A DNA stretch of 64,000 bases from NCBI RefSeq assembly GCF_903166545.1, contig NZ_CAESCH010000001.1, positions 2,918,001 to 2,982,000 on the forward strand, given 5' to 3'. The translations under genes and the position numbers were made by a program. Source of the DNA: Metabacillus schmidteae. Its GTDB lineage: Bacteria; Bacillota; Bacilli; Bacillales; Bacillaceae. Under the pieces are notes generated by a model. That model was not told where the DNA came from. It worked only from the letters and a program-made list of their open reading frames with translations, and did not search any database. Positions 25,866 through 34,596 of this stretch are shown here, in pieces (positions within the stretch are counted from its first letter, which is position 1; each line of letters begins with the position of its first letter).

Positions 25866-25889
25866 CGAATAAATCCCTAACTATTATAT

Positions 25890-26723
25890 TTACTCCAGAA
25901 ACGCTTCATCTTTAGAAACTCTGACCATTTCACTTGGTAAAAATTTTCGAAAATATTTTTCCACTGCTACATGGATGTCTTTTCGATACCATTTTGATAA
26001 ACCATGCTCTTTAAATAACGTTGGCATACCTAAACGTTCTGAACGTTTCCCCATTGAACCATCCCCTATACTTAACGTATCAATCCAAATATGATCCACC
26101 TTACCTTCCAATATTTTTGGAAAGTCAGGGGTAAAGGGTAAAACGGGAGAAATGGATGCTTGAGTTGAAATGCCTGCATCATGTAGTTCTTGTAAAGCTT
26201 TTAGGCGTAATGTTATTCCCGGAGCGTACGGGGTAAATATCCGCTTGATATCTTCTCTATCTGTCTCAATTGTCATTGAGACAAGTACTTTACATTTTTC
26301 TTGTAATTTAACGATTAATTCTATATCTCTTTTGATGAGTGGACTACGTGTTTGTATTTGCACATAATTAGGAGGATGTTCATTCATTTCTTCTAAAAGC
26401 CCTCTTGTGATGGTTGCTTTACGTTCAATTGGCTGGTATGGATCTGTTGCAGATGACATAAAAATATTTACCGGTTTTGTTTTTTTGCGTAGTTTTAGTA
26501 TTTCATTCCGATAATTTTCTGCTGCATTCGTTTTAATATCTACCCATTCTCCCCATGGAATGTCTTTGAAGCGTTGGATCGGCATCTCCCTAACATAACA
26601 GTACAAACAGGAAAAACCGCATCCACTGTATGGATTTAAAGAATGGGTAAATCCAACGTCTAAATATCCTTTTGCTTCTGTTAGTATTTTCTTTGCCTGT
26701 GTTTCTTTTACTTGTATGTTCAT
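25890..26723 (-). CDS. SPL-family radical SAM protein
   Basis: The 277-residue product has the radical SAM cluster CGFSCLYCYV (CxxxCxxC) at about 35-42, preceded by GFTHSLNPYSG, and VNIFMSSATDPYQPIERK, VQIQTRSPLI and LVSMTIETDRED, which match the SplB-like subgroup often called SPL family radical SAM proteins. They bind a [4Fe-4S] cluster and SAM. True spore photoproduct lyase repairs UV lesions in spore DNA, but this subgroup is shorter and its substrate is not established. It stands alone with its own terminator. Confidence 0.88.
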   Translation of the reverse strand: MNIQVKETQAKKILTEAKGYLDVGFTHSLNPYSGCGFSCLYCYVREMPIQRFKDIPWGEWVDIKTNAAENYRNEILKLRKKTKPVNIFMSSATDPYQPIERKATITRGLLEEMNEHPPNYVQIQTRSPLIKRDIELIVKLQEKCKVLVSMTIETDREDIKRIFTPYAPGITLRLKALQELHDAGISTQASISPVLPFTPDFPKILEGKVDHIWIDTLSIGDGSMGKRSERLGMPTLFKEHGLSKWYRKDIHVAVEKYFRKFLPSEMVRVSKDEAFLE

Positions 26724-26892
26724 TTGATCCCTCTTGTATATTTACTAAGATTTGCTTTTTATTTAATTTAGATAACCCTCTCAATCATTCACTATAACAT
26801 TTCCAATTATATGTATTACTATATCATTGGTAACCTCAGCTAATCCAACCTTGTGCAAACTAGTACAAAGTCTTGCAGAATAGCCTTAGACA

Positions 26893-26918
26893 AAAAGCCA
26901 ACTGTAATAGTTGGCTTA
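26893..26918 (-). terminator. terminator of the citM-atuA operon
   Basis: On the minus strand AAGCCAACT and AGTTGGCTT enclose a 5-base loop and are followed by TTTTGTC. It ends the operon that finishes with the CitMHS transporter at 26959. Confidence 0.8.
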
Positions 26919-26958
26919 CCTCTTGATAATTCCCTATTCCTTTTAGTATTAGTTTAAG

Positions 26959-28245
26959 CTAAATAGCACCTATAATAACGGCTACGATCGCCATCACAAT
27001 TGATGTTCCGAATGCCCATTTAAAAATAAAGCGTTGGTGGTCACCTAACTCGACTCCGGCTAAACCGATGAGGAGAAAGGTGGACGCTGTTAATGGGCTT
27101 AACGGAAAACCTGTTGTCATTTGACCTAAAACTGAAGCCCTTGCCATTTCAATTGGCGCCACTCCATACATTTCTGCTGATTGGCTTAAAACCGGCAGTA
27201 CTCCAAAGTAATATGCATCAGGAGTAAAGAGAAGGCTGATTGGCATACTAATGACGGAAATTAACAAGGCCATTGATCCCCCAACACCCTCAGGGATAAT
27301 ATTTACCATCGCCAATGCCATTTCTTCAATCATGCCTGTTCCACTTAGAATTCCAGTAAAAATTCCTGCTGAAAAAATAATTGAAATAACCGTAACCATC
27401 CCAATTGCCTGACTTTTAATTTGTTCTTGTTGATCCTGTGGTTTAGGATAATTTAGTAGTAAGGAAATCGCAAAAGCGACCATAAATACAATCGGAAGAG
27501 GCAACCAAACTTTCACAAGTGCCACAATGGCTAAAATGGTGATAACGAGATTAATCCAAAATAATTTAGGTCTTCTCATGTTTTTTTCTTCATCTGAAAG
27601 CTCTTGATCATAGTTATATTCCATATCCTTAATTCCTAAGCGTTTTCGCTCTCTTTTTCCAAGAATATAGGAAACAAAAATTACCCAGATAATCCCTGCA
27701 ATCATGGCTGGAATAAGTGGTGTAAAAATCGCCCCAGGATCAATTTCTAATGCACTACCTGCTCTAGCAGTAGGTCCACCCCAGGGCATGATATTCATAA
27801 CCCCAGCTCCTAAAGCAACGACACCGGCCAACACTAATCGACTCATTCCTAATTTGTCATATAATGGTAGAAGTGCAGGTATTGTGATTAAAAAAGTAGA
27901 GGCACCTGAGCCATCGAGATGAGTAACCATAGCGATAACTGCTGTTCCAACCGCAATTTTTAAGGGATCACCCTTAACCATTCTTAAGACTCTTGAAATG
28001 ATAGGGTCAAATAATCCTGCATTATTCATAACACCGAAAAAAAGAATAGCAAAACCTAACATAATTCCTGTTGGAGCAACACTTAGAATACCATCAAACA
28101 TAAGTGTTCCTAGTTCAGGGCCAAATCCTCCTATTAAAGCAAATACAACTGGAACAACAATTAACGCGACAATGACTGAGACTTTTTTCGTTAAAATCAA
28201 AATCAAAAACACTGCAATCGTTAAAAACCCCAAAGTTGCAATCAT
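26959..28245 (-). CDS. CitMHS-family citrate-type organic acid:cation symporter
   Basis: The 428-residue product has about twelve membrane helices and family segments THLDGSGASTFLITIPALLP, MNIMPWGGPTARAGSALE and FTPDAYYFGVLPVL, matching CitMHS transporters (CitM, CitH), which carry metal-citrate or related organic acids with protons. It is the last gene of the sigma-54-controlled operon with AtuA and DUF4387 proteins. That context suggests uptake of the acid that the AtuA-DUF4387 pair metabolises; the actual acid is unknown. GGGGGAG precedes the ATG. Confidence 0.9.
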   Translation of the reverse strand: MIATLGFLTIAVFLILILTKKVSVIVALIVVPVVFALIGGFGPELGTLMFDGILSVAPTGIMLGFAILFFGVMNNAGLFDPIISRVLRMVKGDPLKIAVGTAVIAMVTHLDGSGASTFLITIPALLPLYDKLGMSRLVLAGVVALGAGVMNIMPWGGPTARAGSALEIDPGAIFTPLIPAMIAGIIWVIFVSYILGKRERKRLGIKDMEYNYDQELSDEEKNMRRPKLFWINLVITILAIVALVKVWLPLPIVFMVAFAISLLLNYPKPQDQQEQIKSQAIGMVTVISIIFSAGIFTGILSGTGMIEEMALAMVNIIPEGVGGSMALLISVISMPISLLFTPDAYYFGVLPVLSQSAEMYGVAPIEMARASVLGQMTTGFPLSPLTASTFLLIGLAGVELGDHQRFIFKWAFGTSIVMAIVAVIIGAI

Positions 28246-28294
28246 ATTTTCTCCCCCTGTAATTTTAAGCGTTTACATTTCTCTTAACACTCTC

Positions 28295-28621
28295 CTATTT
28301 AGGGAGAGGTATCTCCATCTCTAACAAAGCACTGCTTAAACTTTTACCATGGGTATCTATCGCTAGTGAAGTAGTTACGCCACCTAGTAAACTATTTTTG
28401 CAAACAAAATTATATGATTTAATAGAAGGTAAATCATATCGTATTACATCGCCTTTAAGAATATCCTGCAAATGTTCTTTTACTCTACTTGCTGTTACCT
28501 CTTGACCAATCCACTCATAATCATTTTCATTGAATGGTATTAAGGATAAATTTGATGTATTTCCTTTGTCTCCTGCTCTGCTGTGTGCTACTTTATATAG
28601 TTTGATTAGTTTCCCTTTCAT
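28295..28621 (-). CDS. DUF4387/AtuA-related protein
   Basis: The 108-residue product shows KVAHSRAGDKGNTSNLSLIP, the core of the DUF4387/AtuA C-terminal ferredoxin-fold family. In other bacteria this domain is fused or adjacent to AtuA, one of the acyclic terpene utilisation proteins, and the pair is always found together. It starts inside the end of the atuA-like gene (29-base overlap) after GGAGG, so translation is coupled. Enzymatic role is not known. Confidence 0.85.
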   Translation of the reverse strand: MKGKLIKLYKVAHSRAGDKGNTSNLSLIPFNENDYEWIGQEVTASRVKEHLQDILKGDVIRYDLPSIKSYNFVCKNSLLGGVTTSLAIDTHGKSLSSALLEMEIPLPK

Positions 28622-29930
28622 TAGTTAATACCTCCGTTTTTACCCTTTTATCGACTCGTTCTCTTTCTAGAAACGTTGACACAACACCAATACATTCTGA
28701 AACTCTTTTTCTAGCACCTCCGCCACCATACGGACCATTTGTGTATAAAGCTTCCACTTCATTACCTAGAGAAATGGCGTCAGCATTAGATGGACAGAGT
28801 GCTATTGCGCGAACCCTCACTTCGTAGGGGTGTTCATTTCCAAAATTTGTTCTATGGACAGAGGATAGTCCAATAAGGTCAACCCTCAAATCTTGAATTG
28901 ACTTGGAAAGCCTAATTCTTAAGATTTCTTCTGCCATCTTCGCTCTTTCAACAGCAGTCGAGCCAGCATATGAAATTTCTCCTTCCCCTATAAAACCAGC
29001 ATGATAACCAATCGATACTTTATAAAAATCGGGCTTATTTCTCCCTTTACCTCCTGTTACCATTACTTTGTTTTTTTCTAGTTGTGTTAGCTTTACGTTA
29101 GAAAAATCTGCCGTCACATCAGGTGTCAGGTATTGACTTGGATCATGAACCTCATAAAGTAATTGCTCCTTAACAGTTTTTAAATTAATAACTCCACCAG
29201 ATTGAGGAGTTTTCATAATGATTCCCGTGCCATCTTGGTCAATACTAGCATAAGGAAATCCTAGTTCTGCTAATCCCTCTACTTCCTTTTCTCCTATATC
29301 AGCAAAATAACCGCCTGTAATTTGGCCCGCACATTCAAGCAAATGTCCAATGACAGTACCTTGACCTAATTTTTCATAATCCTCAAGAGACCAGTTGTAA
29401 TAATAGATCATTGGTGCAAGAAATAACGATGGATCAGCCACTCTGCCTGTAATAATAATATCTGCATCCGTTTTCAAAGCTGGTAGAAGTGCCTCCGCCC
29501 CAAGATAAGCATTGGCAGAGATGACTTGGTAATCTTTTAATGTTTGGGAGTTTTCAAGAATTTCATTATCACCATCTAGCTCTTGGATTACATCATCACC
29601 TGTTACGACAGCTACCTTACATGAAATATCCATTTCTCTTGCAATCTCAAGAACTTTTTTTGCACCGGCAATTGGGTTGGCCGCCCCCATATTTGTGACA
29701 ATTCGGAACCGCTTCTCATTCAAAACTGGTAATAATGCCTGTAACCGTTTAACAAGCAGAGGATCATACCCTTTGTTTTGATCTTTTTTCTTTTCCTTTT
29801 GTGCAATCGCAATCGTTCTTTCTGCTAAACACTCTAAAACTAAATAATCTAAGTCTACTTTTTTTGCTAGTTCAACAGCAGGTTCCAGTCGGTCACCTGA
29901 AAATCCGGCTCCACTACCTATTTTTAACAT
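28593..29930 (-). CDS. AtuA-family (DUF1446) protein
   Basis: The product is about 445 residues, with IGSGAGFSGDRLEPAVELAK at the start, LLPVLNEKRFRIVTNMGAAN, VVTGDDVI, ITGRVADPSLFLAP and ECAGQITGGYFAD, all typical of the AtuA/DUF1446 family. Members are linked to degradation of terpenoid or other branched acids, with biochemistry unresolved. ATG at 29930 follows GAGGTG and is preferred to an in-frame ATG at 30002. It leads the operon with DUF4387 and CitMHS, driven by the sigma-54 promoter at 30044-30060. Confidence 0.88.
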   Translation of the reverse strand: MLKIGSGAGFSGDRLEPAVELAKKVDLDYLVLECLAERTIAIAQKEKKKDQNKGYDPLLVKRLQALLPVLNEKRFRIVTNMGAANPIAGAKKVLEIAREMDISCKVAVVTGDDVIQELDGDNEILENSQTLKDYQVISANAYLGAEALLPALKTDADIIITGRVADPSLFLAPMIYYYNWSLEDYEKLGQGTVIGHLLECAGQITGGYFADIGEKEVEGLAELGFPYASIDQDGTGIIMKTPQSGGVINLKTVKEQLLYEVHDPSQYLTPDVTADFSNVKLTQLEKNKVMVTGGKGRNKPDFYKVSIGYHAGFIGEGEISYAGSTAVERAKMAEEILRIRLSKSIQDLRVDLIGLSSVHRTNFGNEHPYEVRVRAIALCPSNADAISLGNEVEALYTNGPYGGGGARKRVSECIGVVSTFLERERVDKRVKTEVLTNERETNQTI

Positions 29931-30043
29931 TACTTTCACCTCTCTTATGACTAACCGGTATTTTTTACCGCGTAACTTGCTTTGGTTTATCGTACATTTC
30001 ATTTCTGACGTTAAATCATGTTCTCCTCCTTTATTAGTAGTAA

Positions 30044-30060
30044 TGCAACTTCCGTGCCAA
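30044..30060 (-). promoter_or_regulatory. sigma-54 (-24/-12) promoter of the atuA operon
   Basis: On the minus strand the sequence TTGGCACGGAAGTTGCA matches the sigma-54 consensus TGGCAC-N5-TTGC exactly, including GG and GC at the correct spacing. It lies about 115 bases before the AtuA start and is followed by GGAGGAG and a two-codon ORF. Confidence 0.92.
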
Positions 30061-30063
30061 AAT

Positions 30064-30090
30064 AAAAAAACGCTTATTTGTAAGCGTTTT
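30064..30090 (-). terminator. terminator of the sigma-54 activator gene
   Basis: On the minus strand AAAACGCTTA pairs with TAAGCGTTTT around a short loop, followed by seven T. It sits between the enhancer-like palindromes and the sigma-54 promoter and stops read-through from the activator gene. Confidence 0.85.
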
Positions 30091-30101
30091 ATAAGTATGA
30101 G

Positions 30102-30117
30102 TTCTAAATATTTAGAA
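30102..30117. promoter_or_regulatory. enhancer-like palindrome 1 (TTCTAAATATTTAGAA)
   Basis: Perfect 16-bp palindrome about 50 bases upstream of the sigma-54 promoter, sharing TTCTAA...TTAGAA half-sites with palindromes at 30171-30190 and 30201-30220. Likely an activator binding site. Confidence 0.75.
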
Positions 30118-30170
30118 ATTGAACCAAAAGTAAAACCTTTTTTTATTGACTTATCGGTAGTTTATCAATA

Positions 30171-30190
30171 TATTCTAAAATTTTAGAATA
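30171..30190. promoter_or_regulatory. enhancer-like palindrome 2
   Basis: A perfect 20-bp palindrome TATTCTAAAATTTTAGAATA, the longest of the three related sites. It is centred about 130 bases upstream of the sigma-54 promoter. Confidence 0.8.
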
Positions 30191-30200
30191 CTTCAAGCCC

Positions 30201-30220
30201 ATTTCTAATTTATTAGAAAT
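30201..30220. promoter_or_regulatory. enhancer-like palindrome 3 overlapping the regulator stop
   Basis: ATTTCTAAT-TT-ATTAGAAAT-type near-palindrome (9-bp arms) that overlaps the stop codon of the activator gene (30213-30215). Same half-site TTCTAAT/ATTAGAA as the other two. Confidence 0.75.
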
Positions 30221-31616
30221 CACCTATATTATATTTTTTCATTTTATTATAAAGTGTAGCTAAAGAAACTCCTAATACTTTGGCTACCTTTTTCTTATCT
30301 TCGAGGTCAGATCCATGTTTTTTCAGCACATCGATGATAACATTTCGCTCAGTCTTCTCTACTGCCTGCTTTAATAGATGACTAGTTTGTTTATTTGGGA
30401 TATGCATCATATCACTGTGAAGATTACTTGGTAAATGCTCTGGTAAAATTTCATTGGTATCTGTCATACAAACAGCAAAGTCAATTGTATTTTTTAATTC
30501 TCGAACATTTCCTACCCAATCATAGGCTTGAAGAATGGCAAGAGTTGATTCATTTAGTTCATAAGATTGTTCTCTTTCAGAGTGCACAGCATGTTTATTC
30601 AAAATAAACTCGACAATATACGGAATATCCTGCTTTCTCTCTCGAAGTGGAAGGATCTCAAGGTGTAAGACATTAAGCCGATAATACAAGTCTTCACGAA
30701 ATCGTTTTTTCTCGATAAGTTGATGAAGATCACGATTAGTAGCAGCAATCACTCTGACATCAATTTGCCTTTCCCTCGCTTCCCCAACACGCCTAAGGGT
30801 GTTTTCCTGTAAAACTCGAAGAAGCTTTGCTTGTAAATCGTATGATAATTCTCCTATCTCGTCTAAAAAGATTGTTCCTGAGTTAGCGATCTCAAAAAGT
30901 CCCAACTTTCCACCCTTTTTCGCACTCGTAAAGGTACCTTCGGCGTATCCAAACAGCTCACTTTCAATTAGTGAAGCAGGAATCGATGCACAGTTTACCG
31001 GAATAAACGGTCGATCTGCCCGAGGACTCGCGTTGTGTATAGCCTGAGCAAAAAGTTCTTTTCCTGTTCCACTCTCACCGACAATTAAAACAGGTAAGTT
31101 TGATTTCGCCGCTTTTTGTCCTAGATAGGCAGCATCTTTTAATCCACCTTCTGTACCGATAATCTGATCAAAGGTATATTTCGCTTGATATAAAGTCCCC
31201 ATCCTTTCTTTCAATTGTGAAAGCTTTTGCTTATTCTTCTCCAGTTCCTTTGAAAGTTTATGTACTTCCGTTAACCCTTTACAAATCGATACAGCTCCAA
31301 TTATTTCATCGTTTAAAAGAATTGGCGCCATATCAACAACATATTCTACAATTCCCTCTTTGCGGTAAACACCTATTCGTTCCTTACCATCTTTAAGAGT
31401 TTCAACAAGTTGAGCTTTTGGGCGTACATCCCGAAGTGGTTTTCCAATGATATCTTTTGGGTCAACGCCTGTAATTCGTGAATATTCCGGATTGATTAAT
31501 CGAACAATCTCTTTTGAATCTATGACGAGCACTCCATCATGAATCGAGTAGATTGCAGCTTTAAACCACTCTAATTGGTCTTCTATGGAAAGTCCCTTAA
31601 AGTTTTCGTATGTCAA
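30213..31616 (-). CDS. PAS-containing sigma-54-dependent transcription activator
   Basis: The 467-residue product has a PAS domain (about 20-130, GVLVIDSKEIVRLINPEYSR then AVSICKGLTEV), a AAA+ domain (about 155-385) with Walker A GESGTGKELFAQAIHN, Walker B LFEIANSGTIFLDEIGE and YAEGTFTSAKKGG, and a C-terminal Fis-type helix-turn-helix (about 415-467). The sigma-54 contact loop, usually GAFTGA, reads GTFTSA here, which may weaken or alter contact. It starts with TTG after GGAGGGTG and precedes the atuA operon, which has an ideal sigma-54 promoter. The signal is unknown. Confidence 0.9.
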   Translation of the reverse strand: MTYENFKGLSIEDQLEWFKAAIYSIHDGVLVIDSKEIVRLINPEYSRITGVDPKDIIGKPLRDVRPKAQLVETLKDGKERIGVYRKEGIVEYVVDMAPILLNDEIIGAVSICKGLTEVHKLSKELEKNKQKLSQLKERMGTLYQAKYTFDQIIGTEGGLKDAAYLGQKAAKSNLPVLIVGESGTGKELFAQAIHNASPRADRPFIPVNCASIPASLIESELFGYAEGTFTSAKKGGKLGLFEIANSGTIFLDEIGELSYDLQAKLLRVLQENTLRRVGEARERQIDVRVIAATNRDLHQLIEKKRFREDLYYRLNVLHLEILPLRERKQDIPYIVEFILNKHAVHSEREQSYELNESTLAILQAYDWVGNVRELKNTIDFAVCMTDTNEILPEHLPSNLHSDMMHIPNKQTSHLLKQAVEKTERNVIIDVLKKHGSDLEDKKKVAKVLGVSLATLYNKMKKYNIGDF

Positions 31617-31726
31617 TGCTCACCCTCCTCATAAAAATATCTTTTTAAAAATCTTTTTCGTTTATTTGACCCTTATTTTAACAGGAAAAATCTACTTATT
31701 TCACTTACAAGTTTAAAAGGTTGATA

Positions 31727-31769
31727 TTGACAGTTTAAATTTTTCCGTATTACTATGAAAGCGTTAACA
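31727..31769 (+). promoter_or_regulatory. sigma-A promoter with perfect cre site
   Basis: -35 TTGACA (31727-31732) and -10 TACTAT (31751-31756) are 18 bases apart. TGAAAGCGTTAACA (31756-31769) fits the cre consensus at all positions and overlaps the -10/start region, so CcpA would repress the esterase gene when preferred sugars are present. Confidence 0.85.
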
Positions 31770-31852
31770 GAAAGTTCTGATTTTTGAAAAAGTTTTTTTA
31801 TTCACTATTATACTTTCTGTTATCTTAAACTGAACTCGGAGGAGATTTTTTT

Positions 31853-32965
31853 ATGTTAAATGGCAGAATAAAGATTCTCATCAAAAGCACGATTATCACA
31901 CTGTCTTTGATCTTCCTTTTCACATTACCAGCATTGGCTGCTACTGGAAAAAACAACGGGACAGTCCAACCGCCTTCTCCCTCTCTTGAACCTGGACATT
32001 ATTACAAGGAACAGAAGATTACATTAAAAACTAGTACTCCGGGCACAAAAATCTATTATACGACAGATGGTAGCACTCCTACGAAAAAAAGCAAATTGTA
32101 CTCAGTTCCTATTACGGTCAATGAAGATGTAACGATTAAAGCTTTTGCTATACGCGGTAATGTGAACGAACATGCGTTTACTAAAAGTAACGGAAAAACT
32201 AACAGTGAGGTGGTAACATTGACTTATGACTTTGTTGATAGACAAGAAATAGCCGATCAGTTTTTGACACTTGAATATCATAACATGCCTTATCGTCTAT
32301 ATGTTCCAGAAAATTACGATCCTAACGTTTCTTATCCACTCGTTTTATTTCTTCACGGGGGTGGAGAGCGTGGTAACGACAATGAAAAACAATTGCTGGG
32401 AAATGATGGCGCGGTTATTTGGGCAGCGCCTGAGAACCAAGCAAAACATCCTGCCTTTGTCCTGGCACCACAGGCTAGAAACCAACATGATGGAGGATTC
32501 GGAATCACCCGAAACTCAGATAATATTGTCGATTTAGCTAAAGTTTTTGAATTCTCCCAAGACTTAGGAACAGCTTACAATATCCTTCAAAAAGTTACTC
32601 AAGAATACAATATTGATTCTAATCGACTGTATTCTACAGGACTTTCCCAAGGGGGTTATGGGACCTTTAATTTAAATGTTGCATATCCTGACCTTTTCGC
32701 GGCGATGGTTCCTATAGCTGGTGGTGGGGATCCTGGTAAAGTTCATTTGTTAAAAGACAAACCAGTTTGGGCATTCCATGCTGAAGACGATGCAGTAATC
32801 CCTGTTTCTCACACGAGAAATGCGATTGAAGCGATCAGAGAAGCAGGCGGAAATCCTATTTATACAGAATATCCTGCTGAACTAGGCTATAACCACGGCT
32901 CATGGGTTCCAGCATATGATAACCAAGAAATGATCGATTGGATGTTTAGACAGGTTAAACGTTGA
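31853..32965 (+). CDS. secreted esterase with CHB_HEX_C-type domain
   Basis: The 370-residue product has a signal peptide (basic start, hydrophobic core, cut near ALA-ATG), then a beta-sandwich domain (about 45-110, PGTKIYYTTDGSTPT) of the kind found in chitobiase and sugar-binding enzymes, and an alpha/beta-hydrolase esterase from about 130. The catalytic triad is visible as GLSQGG (Ser), HAEDDAVIP (Asp) and YNHGSW (His), with LFLHGGGERG forming the oxyanion region. It probably acts on an acylated polysaccharide outside the cell. It follows a cre-controlled promoter, consistent with carbohydrate use. Confidence 0.9.
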   Translation: MLNGRIKILIKSTIITLSLIFLFTLPALAATGKNNGTVQPPSPSLEPGHYYKEQKITLKTSTPGTKIYYTTDGSTPTKKSKLYSVPITVNEDVTIKAFAIRGNVNEHAFTKSNGKTNSEVVTLTYDFVDRQEIADQFLTLEYHNMPYRLYVPENYDPNVSYPLVLFLHGGGERGNDNEKQLLGNDGAVIWAAPENQAKHPAFVLAPQARNQHDGGFGITRNSDNIVDLAKVFEFSQDLGTAYNILQKVTQEYNIDSNRLYSTGLSQGGYGTFNLNVAYPDLFAAMVPIAGGGDPGKVHLLKDKPVWAFHAEDDAVIPVSHTRNAIEAIREAGGNPIYTEYPAELGYNHGSWVPAYDNQEMIDWMFRQVKR

Positions 32966-32974
32966 CATAAAATA

Positions 32975-33006
32975 GTGCCTGATTCTTTTTGAGAGGAATC
33001 AGGCAC
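32975..33006 (-). terminator. hairpin between convergent genes
   Basis: GTGCCTGATTC and GAATCAGGCAC (11-bp arms) enclose 10 bases, followed on the minus strand by TATTTTAT. It separates the esterase gene from the convergent MocR gene. Confidence 0.6.
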
Positions 33007-33101
33007 AAAAGATAATGAATATTCTTACTACCAATGCGATCTATAAATATGGATTGAACTCTTAGTCACATTGTTTTACACCCTTCATCTTTTTTTCAAT
33101 A

Positions 33102-34559
33102 CTAATTATTTACCATTAACCTTTTTATATAGTCCGATAATAATCTTAGTCCTTTTTCAAGTTCCTCCAATGATGCATACGAATATGAAATACGAAGATG
33201 CTCTTGATCATATTTATCATAAACACTACCAGGATTCAATAGTATCCCTTCCTGTAGAGCTGCATCAAATAATTTCCGTGTTGAAACACCTGATTTTAAG
33301 TGCAGCCATATATAAAAGCCTCCTTTTGGAATTTCCCAAGTTGCGAAATCAGAAAAATAAGTATGTAAAAGGTTAACAGTATAATCTCTCCGTTGTTTCA
33401 GGTTTTCTCTTACTTGAGTTAAATATTGTTCATACAATCCGCTTTGTATCCACTTATGTACAACATATTGCGAGATCGAACTAGACCCGTAATCTGTTTG
33501 CATTTTTATGTCCGCAAGGCGATCTATTACAGGTTCAGGCCCAACAACCCAACCAATTCGTAGTCCTGGACTTAATGACTTTGATACACTTCCGATATAT
33601 AAAACATTACCTTGAGACTCGATTGCTTTCAATGGATTTGGCGGTGGATAATCAAACCATAACTCACTATACACATCATCTTCAATAATTGGCAGTGCTG
33701 CCTGTTTGCATACGTCTAGTAATTGTTTCCTTCTTTCTTCCGACATTAGTATACCGGTTGGATTATGAAATGAAGGAATTGTATACAATAAAGCTGCATT
33801 GTGCTGTCTTTTTAAACGGCCGATCGAGTCATACTTGAGCCCCTCTTTATCCATAGGTATTCCCAATAAATTCATCCCGGTGGATTGAAAAACATGGACT
33901 GAATTGAGGTAAGAAGGTATCTCATGAAAAATGACAGAACCTCGTTTTAACAAACCAATTGAGATTAATTGTAGTGCTTGAAGGGCTCCGGAGACAATCA
34001 AGATAGATGCAGGTGATACGCTAATTCCTTTCTTTTTTAAGTAATAGCTAATTGTTTGTCTTAAGGCAAAGCTTCCTTTTGGCTCTTCATATCCTAAAGA
34101 CAGAATATCCTCACGATCTGTTTGCAGCAATTGTAGCGTTTGTTTATTTGGCAGCAATTCCGGTGAAAGTTCCCCCGTTCCAAGTCTGATGATGTTTGGA
34201 TTCGCCTCTGATTTATTAATTGTTTGAATGATGTTCATATTAGGCTCGTGGATACCTGATTGTACATAACTAATCCAATCAGGCGGCGGAGCAGAAGCTA
34301 TCAAACTCCATGTATTATTGATAACTCTTGTCCCACTCCCAATTTTCGATTCAAGTAAGCCCTCAGCAACTAATTCCTCAAGAGCTGTTACAACGGTACT
34401 GCGATTGACATTAAATTGTAGTGCTAACGTTCGTTGTGAAGGCAACTTTGTACCAATTGTCCATTCTCCGTTCACCATTTTGTTTTTCATGTAAGTGGTA
34501 ATTTGCACATGTAATGGGACTGATGAAGATTTAATTGGTTTCCAATCTTCTCCTGACAT
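33102..34559 (-). CDS. MocR/PdxR-type regulator
   Basis: The product (485 residues from the ATG at 34559) has an N-terminal GntR domain (about 10-85, GTKLPSQRTLALQFNVNRST) and a class I aminotransferase-like domain with YIGSVSKSLSPGLRIGW holding the PLP-lysine and VEDDVYSELW-like IEDDVYSELWFD. A GGAG 7 bases before the ATG at 34559 makes that start better than the in-frame ATG at 34691. It is divergent from a LysE exporter and separated by a 16-bp palindrome, so it probably controls that exporter in response to PLP or an amino acid. Confidence 0.9.
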   Translation of the reverse strand: MSGEDWKPIKSSSVPLHVQITTYMKNKMVNGEWTIGTKLPSQRTLALQFNVNRSTVVTALEELVAEGLLESKIGSGTRVINNTWSLIASAPPPDWISYVQSGIHEPNMNIIQTINKSEANPNIIRLGTGELSPELLPNKQTLQLLQTDREDILSLGYEEPKGSFALRQTISYYLKKKGISVSPASILIVSGALQALQLISIGLLKRGSVIFHEIPSYLNSVHVFQSTGMNLLGIPMDKEGLKYDSIGRLKRQHNAALLYTIPSFHNPTGILMSEERRKQLLDVCKQAALPIIEDDVYSELWFDYPPPNPLKAIESQGNVLYIGSVSKSLSPGLRIGWVVGPEPVIDRLADIKMQTDYGSSSISQYVVHKWIQSGLYEQYLTQVRENLKQRRDYTVNLLHTYFSDFATWEIPKGGFYIWLHLKSGVSTRKLFDAALQEGILLNPGSVYDKYDQEHLRISYSYASLEELEKGLRLLSDYIKRLMVNN

Positions 34560-34596
34560 TTTCTTTCTCCGTTCTTTTTCTTTCATTGTATCAAAA

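Noticed and set aside
28295..28324. Possible cluster of frames near the CitM-DUF4387 gap
   Set aside because: These reflect overlap of the two minus-strand genes, not a separate gene.
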